Shown: in pieces, positions 62,301-64,000 of the stretch
Numbering within the stretch: the stretch's first letter is position 1
How the letters are laid out: each line of letters starts with the position of its first letter
NCBI RefSeq assembly: GCF_003254395.2
Contig: NC_037647.1
Coordinates: 531,001-595,000 of the forward strand
Length of the DNA: 64,000 nucleotides
Origin: Apis mellifera
Taxonomy: Eukaryota > Arthropoda > Insecta > Hymenoptera > Apidae
Reading direction: 5' to 3'
Position numbers and translations under genes: made by a program
Notes under the pieces: model-generated
The model's input: the letters and a program-made list of their open reading frames with translations, nothing else
What the model was told of the DNA's origin: nothing
The model's database searches: none

Positions 62301-64000
62301 TTGTTTGAAATTGTTTGAAGTTTTGTTTTATCAAAAGCTTTATTAATAAAAGATATATATACGTATGAAAGAATTATCATTAGTATAATTATAAAATAAC
62401 TATAATATTTAATAATATAATTTTTCATGGAATATTAATCAGATAGAAAAATATTGAGACGGAATAATCGAATAATACTTTAATCTAATTTAAATTGAAT
62501 ACTTTAATCAACAGATAAAATTTTACTTAAAATTCGAGTTAGATTAATTATCTTTTATCCTGTTATTCAATCTATAATAATCCTCCACGATTAATTCGAA
62601 ACAATTATTTCGAATATTTGAAATGAAAGAAAAGGGGAAAAAAAAAAAAATCTTCGCCGTTTCTCCAGTTCCGGGCCATTAGCCGGAAACGCGAGAATCG
62701 TTGCGGACTTGGACTCGCACAGTGGACCCGAATGGAATCGAACCGCCACGGGCTAAAATCTACATCCATAATCGCCGGTATGAAATTCAAATCGAATCTT
62801 TTGTGCCGCTCGGCCCCGCAGTCAGCGAACTTTCCACCAACTTTTCCCTTGAAAGGAAACGCCATGGAAAGTATGCAGCGTACACTTCGCGGCCGGCATT
62901 CAGTCCGTCGCGAACTTCGAATATTTGAAATACTTGAGGCACTTCTTGCCCGGGAAATTATAGAACGCTCTTCCTTTGCGACGCCATCTCGGTGAATAGG
63001 TTCGATACAATCTTCCATTCGAAGGCCATTACGATCTTTTAAAAATAAGATTATTGTATCTAGATTGAGATTCAATTCTTTAACTTGATTTTTCGAAATT
63101 TTTCTTGCAAAAATAGCAAAGGAATCGGGAAGAAGGAATCTTTTTTTTTTTTTATCAAATTATCTATGCTCTATTTATAATCTCGTTTTGTATAAAGAAT
63201 CTCGTTTTTTCGGATAATCGAACGACTCACACTATGAGTACATTTCATATGAAATATTACAATTTATTATTTATTTATATTTATGTAAATTATATTTCAT
63301 TGCTTCTATTAAATTGCATATTTTTTTCGAAGTTAGTAATTCGGTAGGAATATTTTTTTGCTGTATTTTCATACCATTTACATATCTCTGTGAATATTTC
63401 GTTATGGAATCATTTTTTTTATTGCTTCTTTCGTTGTAAATTTCTTCAATTTTTTCAATTATTCATAATATTTATGGTTATTAAATGTTCGAATATCGAG
63501 TAATCGATAATCAAGATTTTATATTTATAAAATTTTAATCTAAAACGTGAGTACTTTTATACGAAATGTACTTTTTCTATATTTTTTGAAGAAATAATAT
63601 ACAATTAGTATATTTTTTAATAATAATATAAATTACAACTTGTTGTAAGATAATAAATAATAAAATAGATATTCTTATATGAAATAAAAAAATTTTTGTA
63701 CATTTATATTCAGTGTATTTTTTAATATGTTCATTACTACGTCACATACATAATCATATGCTATGTATATCATATCATAATTGTTAATTTTTATGAAATT
63801 TTGTTGTCATTCAATAAAGATAATTATGTATATTAAAAATAGTGATTGACTATATTTGCTTGTTATTTTATTTTTCATTTTATTGTATACAATTAATACA
63901 ATTGTATGTATACAATTAAATAATAATTTCTCATTACGCATGATATATTATCCAAATACTCCATGTAGAAACAAATATATTATACCGTAATATTATACTC
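59348..64000 (-). other. sfl intron upstream of the first visible exon (partial)
   Basis: The acceptor tttgtttcag ends at 59348 and the donor is not found. About 59.4-60.4 kb is very AT-rich. GC-richer blocks lie at about 60.44-60.85, 61.49-62.05 and 62.59-63.01 kb, and 63.1-64.0 kb is AT-rich. I looked on the minus strand for the expected cytoplasmic tail plus membrane anchor ending in a phase-2 donor and found no convincing one. The frame at 62174-62428 starts with a hydrophobic run but is made of AT-rich codons and resembles no NDST. The start codon is therefore probably beyond 64000. Confidence 0.75.

Noticed and set aside
62174..62428. Minus-strand frame starting with a hydrophobic stretch, as the sfl membrane anchor
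   Set aside because: AT-codon-driven Ile/Tyr/Phe sequence with no similarity to NDST N-termini and no clear phase-2 donor.
62725..62760. tRNA B-box-like ggttcgattcc on the minus strand
   Set aside because: The T-stem does not pair and no A-box or acceptor stem is found at the right distance.
62605..63075. 156-codon minus-strand frame
   Set aside because: Lies in a GC-richer block with overlapping plus-strand frames; no domain or membrane anchor.

Overview
The window is an AT-rich insect nuclear sequence, most likely from a honey bee (Apis) or close relative. The evidence is the very AT-rich introns with scattered CpG-rich blocks, an insect-type NDST protein, a decayed mellifera-type mariner and short piggyBac-like elements. 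The species call is an inference. No bacterial genes, rRNA, tRNA or CRISPR array were seen.

One protein-coding gene is supported: the middle of a heparan sulfate N-deacetylase/N-sulfotransferase gene (NDST; Drosophila sulfateless, sfl) on the minus strand. Four coding exons are visible, in transcription order 59150-59347, 11104-11356, 7809-8000 and 509-852. Their splice phases join without a gap (198+253+192+344 = 987 nt, 329 codons). They cover the end of the luminal stem and the first part of the N-deacetylase region. The exon(s) for the start codon and membrane anchor probably lie beyond 64000. The rest of the deacetylase and the sulfotransferase domain lie before position 1.

The rest is intron. 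Introns of about 7.0 kb (853-7808) and 3.1 kb (8001-11103) separate the 3' exons. A very large intron of 47.8 kb (11357-59149) separates the first two visible exons. That intron holds an inverted duplication with 62-bp near-identical arms about 1 kb apart (13670-13764 / 14719-14847) and a tandem duplication of about 580 bp (16581-17732). It also has a diverged tandem duplication of about 263 bp (18614-19060), two piggyBac-like TTAA-flanked elements (19991-20608 and 35304-36004), a dead mariner (44779-45709) and a 99-bp tandem duplication (50724-50922). Microsatellites, homopurine tracts and GC-richer blocks are scattered through it, some of which could be enhancers or internal promoters. The strongest internal-promoter candidate is the CpG-rich zone at about 54.8-57.7 kb.

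Nearly all other open frames are short, lie in low-complexity or GC-richer sequence and match no family I recognise, so they are not called as genes.
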